A stretch of 64,000 nt of DNA from Microbulbifer hydrolyticus (GTDB taxonomy: Bacteria; Pseudomonadota; Gammaproteobacteria; Pseudomonadales; Cellvibrionaceae): the NCBI RefSeq assembly GCF_009931115.1, contig NZ_CP047491.1, positions 806,001 through 870,000 on the forward strand, read 5' to 3'. The stretch's first letter is position 1. Each line of letters starts with the position of its first letter. The position numbers were made by a program, and so were the translations under genes. The notes beneath the pieces are model-generated. The model had not been told where the DNA came from. It saw only the letters and a program-made list of their open reading frames with translations, and ran no database searches. Positions 9,285 to 17,836 of the stretch are shown here, one piece after another.

Positions 9285-9464
9285 TGCGTGAAGGTTGTTA
9301 CAGGCAAAAAGGGCCCAGAGGCGGACAGGACTCGTGCCGGCAAAGAAATGGTCCGCCTCCGGCCGCTGTTCACCGGTGGGCACCTTGTCGATGTTTTCAC
9401 GGGTGCAGAGCCAGACGCGCTCATCGCGGGAGGCGGCCGGAAACGGTGTGGCGGAGTTGTTAGG
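9282..9464 (-). pseudogene. 3' remnant of an unidentified gene in the lactonase-GH51 gap
   Basis: On the - strand a frame is open for about 60 codons and ends at 9282, with strong GC-ending codon use like that of neighbouring genes. Its translation includes RDERVWLCTRENIDKVPTGE and then PEADHFFAGTSPVRLWALFA. Two stop codons in frame lie just upstream (9465 onwards) and there is no usable start, so it looks like the tail of a gene whose front was lost. The boundary falls at an AT-rich stretch (9461-9490). I do not recognise the family. The rest of the 9465-9730 gap has no gene I can support; an AT-rich leader precedes the GH51 gene. Confidence 0.4.
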
Positions 9465-9730
9465 TTATTAGTAGTATAATAGTATTGTTTTCGACTTGGC
9501 AGCAGGCTTGGGGGCAATTGCACTCGAGACGCTCCGAATACAGACACGATTACAACGATAACCATATTAGCGATGACATTCGCAAACTGATTACCCGGGC
9601 GCTCGGTTGCGCCTGCCGCTGGATTACGTCCATCGCAGCGGCAGCGCCGGAAGCGCACCAAACACACGCGCACGGCGGCCATCCTTTTTATGTGAACTTT
9701 TTTATTAATAAGAATAATGGAGAGAAAAGC

Positions 9731-11284
9731 ATGAAGCTGAAACATTATTTTGCCGTTGTCGCGGTCAGCCTTACGTTTTCTGTATTTGCCGCGGAAGATA
9801 ATCCAAAAATCACCATCGACAGCACCCGGCCGGGGGCCACGATCAACCGCGATATCTACGGGCAGTTTGCAGAGCATCTGGGGCGCGGGATTTACGAGGG
9901 TATCTGGGTCGGCAAAGACTCGGAAATCGAAAACATCAATGGTTTCCGCACCGATGTGATCGAGGCGCTGCGGGAAATCAATGTGCCGCTGGTGCGCTGG
10001 CCAGGCGGCTGCTTTGCCGATGAATACCGCTGGCGCGATGGCATCGGTCCACGCGATCAGCGCCCGGTGCGAGTCAACACCCACTGGGGCGGAGTGGAAG
10101 AAGACAACGCCTTCGGCACCCATGAGTTTTTCGAACTGGTCGAGCTGCTCGGTGCTGAGGCCTACGTTAACGGCAACCTCGGCACGGGCAACCCGCGGGA
10201 AATGGCCGAGTGGCTGGAGTACATGACCGGAACCAGCAACTCCGTGGTGGTGGAAGAGCGGCGCAAGAACGGCCGCGACGCGCCGTGGAAGATTGCCTAC
10301 TTCGGTGTCGGCAACGAGGCCTGGGGGTGTGGGGGCCATATGCGCCCGGCGTACTACGCGGACCTGTACAACCATTTCGCCACCTTTCTTAAGACCCCGC
10401 GTGGCAGCGAACCCAAGTTTGTCGCCAGTGGTGGCCACACCACCGATACTTCCTGGACCGACGTGCTGAGCAAGAATGTCCAGCGTCAGATGGATGGAAT
10501 CAGTTTCCACTTCTATACCCTGCCCACCGCTAACTGGGACGATAAAGGGGAGTCCACCGGTTTTCCGGAAGATCAGTGGTTTGCGACCCTGTGGCAGACC
10601 CTGCGCATGGATGAGTTTATCCGCCTGAACAAAAAGGTTCTGGACAAGAATGATCCGGAGAAAAAGCTTGGCTTTTATGTAGATGAGTGGGGCACCTGGT
10701 ATAACCCGGAAGAGGGCCGCGAGCCCGGCTTCCTGTACCAGCAGAATACCCTGCGCGACGCCGTGGTCGCGGCGCTGAACTTCAACGTGTTTCACGAGCA
10801 CGCGGACCGTGTGCACATGACCAACATTGCGCAGATGGTAAATGTGCTGCAGGCGATGATTCTCACGGACAAGGAAAAGATGGTCCTGACCCCCACCTAC
10901 CATGTGTATGATCTTTACCAGGTATTTCAGGATGCAACGGCGCTGCCATTTGAAATCGAGAATCCGAGCAGCTATCGCGTGGGTGATCAGTCACTGCCCG
11001 GCATCAGCGCCTCCGCCGCGCGTGGAAAGGATGGGCAGATATACCTATCTCTAGTGAACCTGGACCCGAATCAGTCACAAAATATCTCGGTGGACGTGAA
11101 AGGGTTGGAGCTGACGCGCGCAGACGGCCGGCTGATTACCGCGGACACGATGGATGCCCACAATACCTTTGTCGCACCGAACCAGATTGTACCGGGGGAT
11201 TATCAGGCGGAAGCAGAAGGCAGCGGCGCATTGCAGCTTGAAGTACCGGCAAAATCGGTGCTGGTGGTCGCTCTAAAAAACTGA
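9731..11284 (+). CDS. Exported alpha-L-arabinofuranosidase, GH51
   Basis: Retaining glycoside hydrolase of 517 residues that releases L-arabinose from arabinoxylan or arabinan oligomers. The acid/base Glu lies in GVGNEAWGCGGHM near residue 195 and the nucleophile Glu in FYVDEWGTWY near residue 320. RWPGGCFADEYRWRDGIGPR is a GH51 landmark. I start it at the ATG at 9731, after GGAGAG at 9719-9724, because this gives a clean signal peptide of about 21 residues (ending VFA). Open frame further upstream lacks a start context. It is separated from the import operon by a terminator and a gene remnant, so it is probably transcribed alone but works with that operon. Confidence 0.93.
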   Translation: MKLKHYFAVVAVSLTFSVFAAEDNPKITIDSTRPGATINRDIYGQFAEHLGRGIYEGIWVGKDSEIENINGFRTDVIEALREINVPLVRWPGGCFADEYRWRDGIGPRDQRPVRVNTHWGGVEEDNAFGTHEFFELVELLGAEAYVNGNLGTGNPREMAEWLEYMTGTSNSVVVEERRKNGRDAPWKIAYFGVGNEAWGCGGHMRPAYYADLYNHFATFLKTPRGSEPKFVASGGHTTDTSWTDVLSKNVQRQMDGISFHFYTLPTANWDDKGESTGFPEDQWFATLWQTLRMDEFIRLNKKVLDKNDPEKKLGFYVDEWGTWYNPEEGREPGFLYQQNTLRDAVVAALNFNVFHEHADRVHMTNIAQMVNVLQAMILTDKEKMVLTPTYHVYDLYQVFQDATALPFEIENPSSYRVGDQSLPGISASAARGKDGQIYLSLVNLDPNQSQNISVDVKGLELTRADGRLITADTMDAHNTFVAPNQIVPGDYQAEAEGSGALQLEVPAKSVLVVALKN

Positions 11285-11327
11285 TGTCGTGCTGATCTCA
11301 CGGGCATTCATGCCCTTTGTGGTAAGC

Positions 11328-11360
11328 TCCCCGTATCTATCAGAAGAATAAATACGGGGA
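11328..11360 (+). promoter_or_regulatory. Perfect 9-bp hairpin overlapping the Shine-Dalgarno of the GGDEF gene
   Basis: TCCCCGTAT (11328-11336) pairs exactly with ATACGGGGA (11352-11360) across a 15-nt loop. The 3' arm contains the GGGGA that serves as ribosome binding site for the ATG at 11371. If formed in the mRNA it would hide the binding site, so it may limit translation of the cyclase. It lacks a T-run after it. Confidence 0.5.
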
Positions 11361-11370
11361 AGCGACTGCG

Positions 11371-13122
11371 ATGCATTTCTCAAGGTGGATTTGGGGTCTG
11401 GTGTTGATTTCCCTTTCAGTGGTTATCCGTGCCGAGCCGTTTGTCATCGGGGAGGCGCAGGCGGCCCAGAGTCTGACCGAGCACCTGAGAATTCTTGCAG
11501 ACGAGCAGGGTACCCTTGATTTCCAGGGGGTGCGCACGGCGAAATCTCAGCAGCGCCTGAAACCGCTTGACCGTCAGGGCGCCAATTTCGGTTTCAGCAA
11601 CGCCGCCTACTGGGTGGCCTTTTCCCTGCAGAATCCCACGGCAAAGCCCGTGGGATTGGTCATACGCCAGGATTATCCTCTGATTGACCAGCTGGACTTC
11701 TGGCACCCGGCGCCGGAGGGTGGCTGGACACACATTGCGACCGGCGACCGCCGGCCTTTCCAGTCTCGCCCGCTAAACCTGCGCGACTTCGTTTTTCCCG
11801 TTACCCTGCCGGCCAACACAACCCAGACCTACTATCTGCGCTACCAGACCGCAGGATCGATGAATATCGGTCTCAGTGTTAGCAGCAAAACCGCATTTCT
11901 GCCCCAGCTGGGCAAGGAGCAGATCCTGCTGGGAATCTACTACGGCGGATTTCTGGTGCTGGTGATTTATAACCTGTTCCTGTTTCTGGCGGTGCGGGAC
12001 CGGGCCTACGCCTATTACATGGGGTACGCCATCAGCTACGGCCTCTACTTTGGCGTACACAATGGTGTCTCTTTCCAGTACCTGTGGCCGGGGAGTCCAT
12101 GGCTGGCCAACCAGAGCCTGGTGATTCTGCTTGGTTTTACCCTGATCTTTGGCATCCAGTTTGTGCGCACCGTCTGCTCCGGCCCACGGCTCGCGCCGCG
12201 CATCGATAGAGTTGCCCGGTTGTTCCTGTATGTACTGCTACCCCTGACCGCGATCGCACCTTTTGTCAGTTACGGCCCGATGATCCTCACCCTGGCTATC
12301 CTGACGCTGCTACTCTCCATTCTGTTTATGGTGATGGGGGTGATCAGCCTGCTCCAGGGGTCCGTTCCTGCGCGCTACTTCCTGGTGGGCTGGACGGCAC
12401 TACTGGTGAGCGTCGTCATTTATATGCTGAAAACATTTGGCCTGGTGCCACACAACAGCTTTACCCATAACGCGTTCCAGGTCGGCGCATTGGTCGAAAT
12501 GGTTTTACTTTCCCTGGCGCTGGGTGCCAGGGTCGGCGAACTTCAGCGACGCGGTTATATCGACGAGTTGACCGGTCTTTTCAATCGGCGCTACTTCGAC
12601 GAACAGTTACCGCGGGAGTTCGGTCTTGCTAAGCGCAATGGCACTCCCCTCGCACTTCTGATTCTCGACCTGGATCACTTCAAAACCATTAACGACTGCC
12701 TGGGCCACGCCAGTGGTGATACGGCACTGCGTGCGGTGGGCCAGTTGATCAAGCGACAGGTGCGCAAACCGGTCATCGCCTGTCGTTATGGCGGAGAGGA
12801 ATTTGCGGTGCTGCTGCCGCGCACAAGTATCGAGGCCGCACAAACGGTGGCAGAAAGACTGGTGCGGGAAGTGGCACAAGCCGGTTTTGACGGCGTTCCG
12901 CTGACAATCAGCATCGGTGTCGCGAGTTCCGAAAACAGCCGTATTGGCGCCGCTGTACAATTATTCGAATCCGCGGACAAGGCACTTTACCAGGCCAAGG
13001 CGGACGGACGGAATCGTGTGGTCGTCGGAAATCTTGCGGAGACTGCTGTAAAGGGCATAGCACAAAAGGGCGTAGCTCAACGGGGTCAACAGCAACATAA
13101 AGATGAGGTAGAACTGGCATAA
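11371..13122 (+). CDS. Membrane diguanylate cyclase with 7TMR-DISM sensor (GGDEF)
   Basis: Makes cyclic di-GMP at the inner membrane. A signal peptide (about 1-21) leads to a periplasmic 7TMR-DISM ligand-binding domain (about 30-160), then seven membrane segments (about 185-385), then a GGDEF domain (about 410-560). The active-site loop reads RYGGEEFAVLL, so GGEEF is intact, and the domain start DELTGLFNRRYFDEQL is typical. No RxxD inhibitory site is obvious just before GGEEF. The last 25 residues are a low-complexity Lys/Gly/Gln tail. Its ribosome binding site lies in a hairpin. The sensed ligand is unknown; carbohydrates are often suggested for this sensor class. Confidence 0.9.
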   Translation: MHFSRWIWGLVLISLSVVIRAEPFVIGEAQAAQSLTEHLRILADEQGTLDFQGVRTAKSQQRLKPLDRQGANFGFSNAAYWVAFSLQNPTAKPVGLVIRQDYPLIDQLDFWHPAPEGGWTHIATGDRRPFQSRPLNLRDFVFPVTLPANTTQTYYLRYQTAGSMNIGLSVSSKTAFLPQLGKEQILLGIYYGGFLVLVIYNLFLFLAVRDRAYAYYMGYAISYGLYFGVHNGVSFQYLWPGSPWLANQSLVILLGFTLIFGIQFVRTVCSGPRLAPRIDRVARLFLYVLLPLTAIAPFVSYGPMILTLAILTLLLSILFMVMGVISLLQGSVPARYFLVGWTALLVSVVIYMLKTFGLVPHNSFTHNAFQVGALVEMVLLSLALGARVGELQRRGYIDELTGLFNRRYFDEQLPREFGLAKRNGTPLALLILDLDHFKTINDCLGHASGDTALRAVGQLIKRQVRKPVIACRYGGEEFAVLLPRTSIEAAQTVAERLVREVAQAGFDGVPLTISIGVASSENSRIGAAVQLFESADKALYQAKADGRNRVVVGNLAETAVKGIAQKGVAQRGQQQHKDEVELA

Positions 13123-13168
13123 AGTGAGGGCGCGACAGCCAGGGGATACGACGGTTGCCTGAACCATT

Positions 13169-13645
13169 TCAGCGCAACAGTAAATCATTCTCTATCGGGA
13201 TAAATTCGCTCGCCGCATCGATCAATGAGCCCGCCGTCAGTGCGGCGACACCATAGACTTCTACGGTTTTTTTACCATCGGATCGCAATTTCTTCACCAG
13301 CAGGTCGAAGTCCCCATCGCCGGATACCAGAACGACCACATCGGCGTCTGTCCCGTATTCGAGCGCGTCGATGGTGATGCCTACATCCCAGTCTCCCTTG
13401 GCAGAGCCATCGGCACGCTGGATAAAAGGTTTCAGTTTCACCTCAAATCCTATCGCCCGGAGTATGTTCTGGAATTCACGTTGCTTTCTGTCGCCCCGGT
13501 CGATGGCATAGGCAATTGCCTTGGTAACCTGCCGGCCTTTGGTCGCTCTCGACCAGAATTCGTTGTAGTCAAAATTACAGCTAAATGCCTGCCTGGTGGT
13601 GTAGTACACGTTTTGAACATCAATAAAAATCGCCACGGTTTTCAT
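13169..13645 (-). CDS. NYN-domain (LabA/DUF88-like) protein
   Basis: Small cytoplasmic protein of 158 residues with a PIN-like NYN fold, a family with predicted or shown RNase activity. Conserved acidic residues are in place: Asp in AIFIDVQNVYY at the start, Asp in KGDWDVGITIDAL near residue 90, and Asp in VSGDGDFDLLV near residue 110. It is convergent with the cyclase gene, with 46 nt between the stops. The ATG at 13645 is followed at once by the first beta strand, which supports this start. The target RNA is unknown. Confidence 0.85.
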   Translation of the reverse strand: MKTVAIFIDVQNVYYTTRQAFSCNFDYNEFWSRATKGRQVTKAIAYAIDRGDRKQREFQNILRAIGFEVKLKPFIQRADGSAKGDWDVGITIDALEYGTDADVVVLVSGDGDFDLLVKKLRSDGKKTVEVYGVAALTAGSLIDAASEFIPIENDLLLR

Positions 13646-13923
13646 ATGCGGTGAGGCCTCGATACTTGTCGCCAGGGCGGTTTGAGATTGACTGAGTTCG
13701 GTTTTCTATGAAAAAGATCATAACAGCTTTGCTCACCTGTCTTTCCCTCGGTGTCTGAGCGCAGCCATTTAACGTGGCGCCCTGATCCTGTTTCGAGGGA
13801 CAGAGTCCGGTAATACGCATAACTCCTCCCCCACACCAATTTTCCAGCCTGTGAATCGCGTCTCTTTTCACCGTGGCTTAGCGTGCCGCGTGGTGGTTAT
13901 TAACGCCTTTCTGTCTTCACGTG
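13646..13923. other. Gene-free stretch upstream of the xylanase promoter
   Basis: Short open frames on the - strand here (for example 13642-13839) have no credible start site or family signature. I see no RNA gene. The segment separates the NYN gene from the divergent xylanase gene. Confidence 0.5.
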
Positions 13924-13966
13924 TTGACTTGCCGTTGTCTTGGGCTCATTTTTGGTAGCGCTAACA
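13924..13966 (+). promoter_or_regulatory. Xylanase promoter with xyl-box-like LacI-family operator
   Basis: A TTGACT -35 element (13924-13929) lies 16-17 nt before a weak TCATTT/CATTTT -10 element. Directly after it, at 13953-13966, is TGGTAGCGCTAACA, an imperfect palindrome around GCGC. From memory it equals the xyl-box described for XylR of the LacI family in Xanthomonas xylan genes. Its place just after the -10 fits repression relieved by a xylan-derived sugar. No regulator gene for it is in this window. Confidence 0.7.
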
Positions 13967-14058
13967 TGTTGGCTCGAAGAGATGGCATTTCCCGCGATCG
14001 CGCGCAGCGGGACCTCTCCCAAAAACAATAAAGACCCACAACATGGAGAAGCGACTAG

Positions 14059-15609
14059 ATGAGAAATCTACGCAAACCGTTTGACTGGATGTACCCAAAA
14101 AACACACCCAAAGATCAGCGTCGGCGCAGGAGTACTCTGTCCGTCTTTGCCCTTGGCGTAATTGCTTCGCTCGGATTTTCCGCTGTCGACGCTCAGACCC
14201 TGACCTCCAACCAGACCGGCAACCACAACGGCTATTTTTATTCCTTCTGGACCGATGCCCCCGGCACCGTGTCGATGACCCTGGGTGCCGGCGGTAACTA
14301 CAGCTCCTCCTGGAGCAACACCGGCAACTGGGTGGGCGGCAAGGGCTGGAACCCGGGCGGACGCCGCACCGTGAATTATTCCGGCACCTTCAACCCTTCT
14401 GGCAACGGTTATCTCACTCTGTACGGCTGGACTCGCAATCCGCTGGTCGAGTATTACATTGTGGATAACTGGGGCTCCTATCGTCCCGGCGAAAGCGGGA
14501 CCTACTACGGCACCGTCAATACCGACGGTGGCACTTACGATATCTACCGTACCCAGCGGGTCAACAAGCCGTCTATCGAAGGTGACTCTTCCACGTTTTA
14601 TCAGTACTGGAGTGTGCGTCAGCAGAAGCGTACTGGCGGCACCATCACCGCGGGTAACCACTTCGACGCCTGGGCCAGTCATGGTATGAACCTGGGTACC
14701 CACGACTACATGGTGATGGCTACCGAGGGTTACCAGAGCAGCGGTAATTCCAATATCACGCTGGGCACCAGTGGTGGAAGTTCCGGCGGCAGCTCGGGCG
14801 GAAGTTCTGGCGGTAGTTCAAGCGGTAGCACGCCTTCCAGTACGGACATCGTCGTGCGTGCCCGGGGTGTGGCCGGTGGTGAGCACATCAATCTGCGTAT
14901 CGGCGGCAATGTGGTTGCCGACTGGAACCTGGCCACCAGCAATGCGGACTACACCTATTCCGGCAGTGCCGCCGGTGACCTGCAGGTGGAATTCGACAAT
15001 GACGGCGGCAGCCGCGATGTGATTCTCGACTATGTGTACGTCAACGGCGAAACCCGTCAGGCGGAAGATATGGAATACAACACCGCCACTTATGCCAACG
15101 GCGAATGCGGCGGCGGTTCCTATTCTGAAACCATGCACTGCGGCGGCGTAATCGGCTTTGGCGGTACCGGTGCCTGTTTCAGTGGCGACTGCGGAGGTTC
15201 ATCCGGTGGCAGTTCTGGCGGCAGTTCTGGCGGCAGTTCTGGTGGTTCGTCCGACAATATTGTGGTTCGCGCCCGCGGCACCAGCGGCAGTGAACAGATC
15301 AACCTGATTGTCGGTGGTACCGCGGTTGCGAACTGGACCCTGAGTACCAGTGCCCAGGACTACACCTATATCGGCGGCGCGTTCGGTAATGTGGATGTGG
15401 AATTTACCAACGATGGTGACGGTCGCGATGTGATTCTGGATTACATCCAGGTCAATGGCGAAATCCGCCAGGCGGAAGACATGGATTACAACACTGCCAC
15501 CTATGGCAATGGCGAGTGCGGTGGAGGTTCCTACTCCGAAGTCATGCATTGCAGCGGTGTGATTGGCTTCGGCCACTCGGACGACTGTTTTAGCGGTAGC
15601 TGTCAGTAA
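14059..15609 (+). CDS. Secreted GH11 endo-1,4-beta-xylanase with two CBM60-like modules
   Basis: Cleaves the xylan backbone outside the cell. A long signal region (about 1-46, with RRRRS before the hydrophobic core) precedes a GH11 beta-jelly-roll (about 48-238). The nucleophile Glu is in [12 protein letters not shown] and the acid/base Glu in [15 protein letters not shown] Gly-Gly-Ser linker (about 238-260) leads to a first module (about 262-380), a second Gly-Ser linker and a second module (about 400-516). The modules are near copies (VVRARG, VILDYxxVNGExRQAEDM, [13 protein letters not shown]) and look like calcium-dependent xylan-binding CBM60/CBM36. GGAG before the ATG sets the start. An operator lies 93 nt upstream. 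Confidence 0.94.
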   Translation: MRNLRKPFDWMYPKNTPKDQRRRRSTLSVFALGVIASLGFSAVDAQTLTSNQTGNHNGYFYSFWTDAPGTVSMTLGAGGNYSSSWSNTGNWVGGKGWNPGGRRTVNYSGTFNPSGNGYLTLYGWTRNPLVEYYIVDNWGSYRPGESGTYYGTVNTDGGTYDIYRTQRVNKPSIEGDSSTFYQYWSVRQQKRTGGTITAGNHFDAWASHGMNLGTHDYMVMATEGYQSSGNSNITLGTSGGSSGGSSGGSSGGSSSGSTPSSTDIVVRARGVAGGEHINLRIGGNVVADWNLATSNADYTYSGSAAGDLQVEFDNDGGSRDVILDYVYVNGETRQAEDMEYNTATYANGECGGGSYSETMHCGGVIGFGGTGACFSGDCGGSSGGSSGGSSGGSSGGSSDNIVVRARGTSGSEQINLIVGGTAVANWTLSTSAQDYTYIGGAFGNVDVEFTNDGDGRDVILDYIQVNGEIRQAEDMDYNTATYGNGECGGGSYSEVMHCSGVIGFGHSDDCFSGSCQ

Positions 15610-15631
15610 ACGATTTGTCTGTTCAACTATC

Positions 15632-15653
15632 AGGGGGTGAGGTTTCGCCCCCT
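15632..15653. terminator. Short GC hairpin between convergent xylanase and sensor-kinase genes
   Basis: AGGGGG (15632-15637) pairs with CCCCCT (15648-15653) in the 42-nt gap between convergent stops; the 3' arm touches the kinase stop codon. There is no strong T-run, so termination is uncertain. Confidence 0.4.
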
Positions 15654-17535
15654 AATCAATCTGCACCGGCGGCGTATGTAGCCCCAAGTGCTTCTGCATG
15701 GTGGTAATCAGTTGCGGAAGTACGATGGGTTTTGTCAGGTACTCATTCATACCGGCATCCAGCGCCGCGTTTCGCTGCTCGCTGAAAGCGGCCGCAGACA
15801 GCCCGATAATTGGTGTATTGCGGATTTCCGGAATTTGGCGAATTTCCCGGGTGGCTTCCAGACCGCTGAGGCCGGGCATCTGTACGTCCATGAATATCAG
15901 TTGCGGGCGTAGTTTCCGCGCTAATGTAATTCCCTCGCGACCATTGGCCACAAAGGTGGCGTTTACCCCTAGGTCATCGCAAAAGGCTTGCATCAGTGTC
16001 TGGTTGAGAGCGTTGTCCTCGAAAATAAGCGCGCTTATCCCCTGCAGGCCCACCAACGAAGCGTCATTGGTGCTGCCCAGCGTTGGGACCGGGCAACCTT
16101 CTCGCAATGGTAGTAGTACCCGAAAGCAGGTGCCCACTCCGGGTTCACTCTGCAGGCTGATTTCACCACCGAGCAGCTCCACCAGACTGCGGGTGATGGG
16201 AAGCCCCAGGCCTGTGCCGCGCGCCTGTCCGTCGGATGACTTGTCCACCTGCTCAAAGGGTTCAAAGACCACTGCCTGCTGCTCTTCAGGAATACCAATG
16301 CCGCTATCGATGACCTCGATACAGATCAGATCCTGAATCTGTTCTTTCTGATGGTCTTTCCGCTGAGAGCGAATCCGGATTTCAATAGTGCCTTCAGCGG
16401 GTGAAAACTTGATGGCATTGCCAATCAGGTTGATCAGTATCTGGGAAAGCTTGCCCCGATCGCTGCAGATGAACTCCGGGAGGACCGGGTCGATTTCGCA
16501 GTGGAAGTGGAGTCCTTTGCAGGTAGCCTGGGATTCGCAGGAAATGAGAATGCACTGGATCAGGCCGCGCAGCTGAAAATCTTCTGCAACCGCTTCGATT
16601 TTCCCGGCCTCGATGCGTGAAATATCCAGCACGTCGTTGACCAGTTCTGCGAGCCCCTGGCCGCTGATGGCGATCTTCTCCAGAAAATCGCGAAACTCCT
16701 GCGGTAGCCCGCCGCCGGCACTGCGGTTGAGCAGTACCTGGCTGAAACCCACGATCCCGTTGAGCGGAGTGCGGATTTCGTGGCTCATATTGGTCAGAAA
16801 TTCGGTTTTCGAGCGGCTGAAAAATTCGGCCTTTTCCTTGGCCTGGATCAGGTCCCGCTCCAGGCGCTTGCGATCGGTGATATCCAGAATCACACCGATC
16901 AGCCCTCCGAGTCGGCCATCTTCCAGTTCGTAGGCGGCCTTGTTGAAGATGACATCGTGCAGGGTGCCGTCCGCATAGACCACCTGCGACTCGTAAACCT
17001 GCTGTCCGCGCTGCCGCATCAGCTCGATATCTTTCTCGTGATACACCTGTGCCTGTGGTCCCGGCGAGACGCCATACACCGAGCGGCCGACAATTTCTTC
17101 GCGACGCTTGCCGAGGAATTCCTCGAATGCCCGGTTACAGCCGGTGTAAATGCCGTTGGCATCTTTGTAGAAAATGGGTGCGGGGATGGCGTCGATCAGG
17201 ATCTGGAGGAACTGTAGCTGGTCAGACAGTGCCAATTCCGTAGTCTCCCGCTCCAGTAGCTCGCGCTGGTACTGGGTATTTAGCCTCTCCTGGTGGGTCA
17301 GCATAGACGAGAGATGATCGGTGAGTCGCCGATGCCGGCAATAGAGGAGATAGCAGCATATGCCTACCAGTGCAGTAGCCAGTAACATTCTGGCGATCGA
17401 GCCCAGTAGAAGCCTGTCCTGTGACAGCCAGGTGGTGATGATCCATTCGCTGACACCCAATAATGCCAGCACAACCAGGCTACCCGGCAGGTAGTAGCGT
17501 TTGAGTGGAAACTGCGTGCCGGGAGGAGGGATCAT
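15652..17535 (-). CDS. Hybrid sensor histidine kinase (PAS-HisKA-HATPase-REC)
   Basis: Inner-membrane sensor kinase of 627 residues. Two membrane segments (about 15-35 and 40-64) and a coiled coil lead to a PAS domain (about 105-220), then HisKA with the phospho-His in NMSHEIRTPLNGI (about 255), an ATPase domain with N box LIGNAIKFSPAEG and glycine loops DSGIGIP and GTGLGLP, and a C-terminal receiver with phospho-Asp in LIFMDVQMPGLSG (about 555). There is almost no periplasmic loop, so the signal is likely cytoplasmic or within the membrane. No partner regulator is adjacent. Its first 35 residues resemble the front of the chimeric gene at 17837-18214, so a tandem paralogue once existed. Confidence 0.92.
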   Translation of the reverse strand: MIPPPGTQFPLKRYYLPGSLVVLALLGVSEWIITTWLSQDRLLLGSIARMLLATALVGICCYLLYCRHRRLTDHLSSMLTHQERLNTQYQRELLERETTELALSDQLQFLQILIDAIPAPIFYKDANGIYTGCNRAFEEFLGKRREEIVGRSVYGVSPGPQAQVYHEKDIELMRQRGQQVYESQVVYADGTLHDVIFNKAAYELEDGRLGGLIGVILDITDRKRLERDLIQAKEKAEFFSRSKTEFLTNMSHEIRTPLNGIVGFSQVLLNRSAGGGLPQEFRDFLEKIAISGQGLAELVNDVLDISRIEAGKIEAVAEDFQLRGLIQCILISCESQATCKGLHFHCEIDPVLPEFICSDRGKLSQILINLIGNAIKFSPAEGTIEIRIRSQRKDHQKEQIQDLICIEVIDSGIGIPEEQQAVVFEPFEQVDKSSDGQARGTGLGLPITRSLVELLGGEISLQSEPGVGTCFRVLLPLREGCPVPTLGSTNDASLVGLQGISALIFEDNALNQTLMQAFCDDLGVNATFVANGREGITLARKLRPQLIFMDVQMPGLSGLEATREIRQIPEIRNTPIIGLSAAAFSEQRNAALDAGMNEYLTKPIVLPQLITTMQKHLGLHTPPVQID

Positions 17536-17778
17536 TGCGCGGTCTGCCTTGCTATTCTGAACCTGTTACCCTACTCAAACCGGTAGGGCAGGGCAATATA
17601 CACTCGTGACACACTATCGTGAGGGGAGCATTCAGCCTTCCTTTAGTTTTACGTTATGTGAACGGCGATCTAATACTGCAACTTTTCTCGCCGACAGACT
17701 TCGGGCTGCCTTTTTTCGCCGTGGGGGAAGTAATTGATAGCGGGGTTGCGGAGCTGAAGCTTCTCGGTCCCGGGGTAT

Positions 17779-17818
17779 AAAAAAGCCCGCAACGCCACTG
17801 AAGCGTTGCGGGCTTTTT
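17779..17818. terminator. Bidirectional Rho-independent terminator
   Basis: A long perfect stem (A-run plus GCCCGCAACGC pairing with GCGTTGCGGGC plus T-run) has A-runs on one side and T-runs on the other, so it can stop transcription from both strands. It follows the chimeric kinase/EttA gene on the - strand. The 17536-17778 gap beside it has no gene I can support. Confidence 0.85.
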
Positions 17819-17836
17819 CGTTCTATCGAAGACCGA

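Noticed and set aside
9239-10903. Long open frame on the - strand across GH51
   Set aside because: It is antisense to a clear GH51 gene with both catalytic Glu residues; its translation has no family features. Open antisense frames are common in GC-rich genes.
14770-14830. Short direct DNA repeats suggesting a CRISPR-like array
   Set aside because: They encode the Gly-Gly-Ser linker of the xylanase in frame and have no spacers.
15190-15250. Second cluster of short direct repeats
   Set aside because: Again a Gly-Ser linker, between the two carbohydrate-binding modules.
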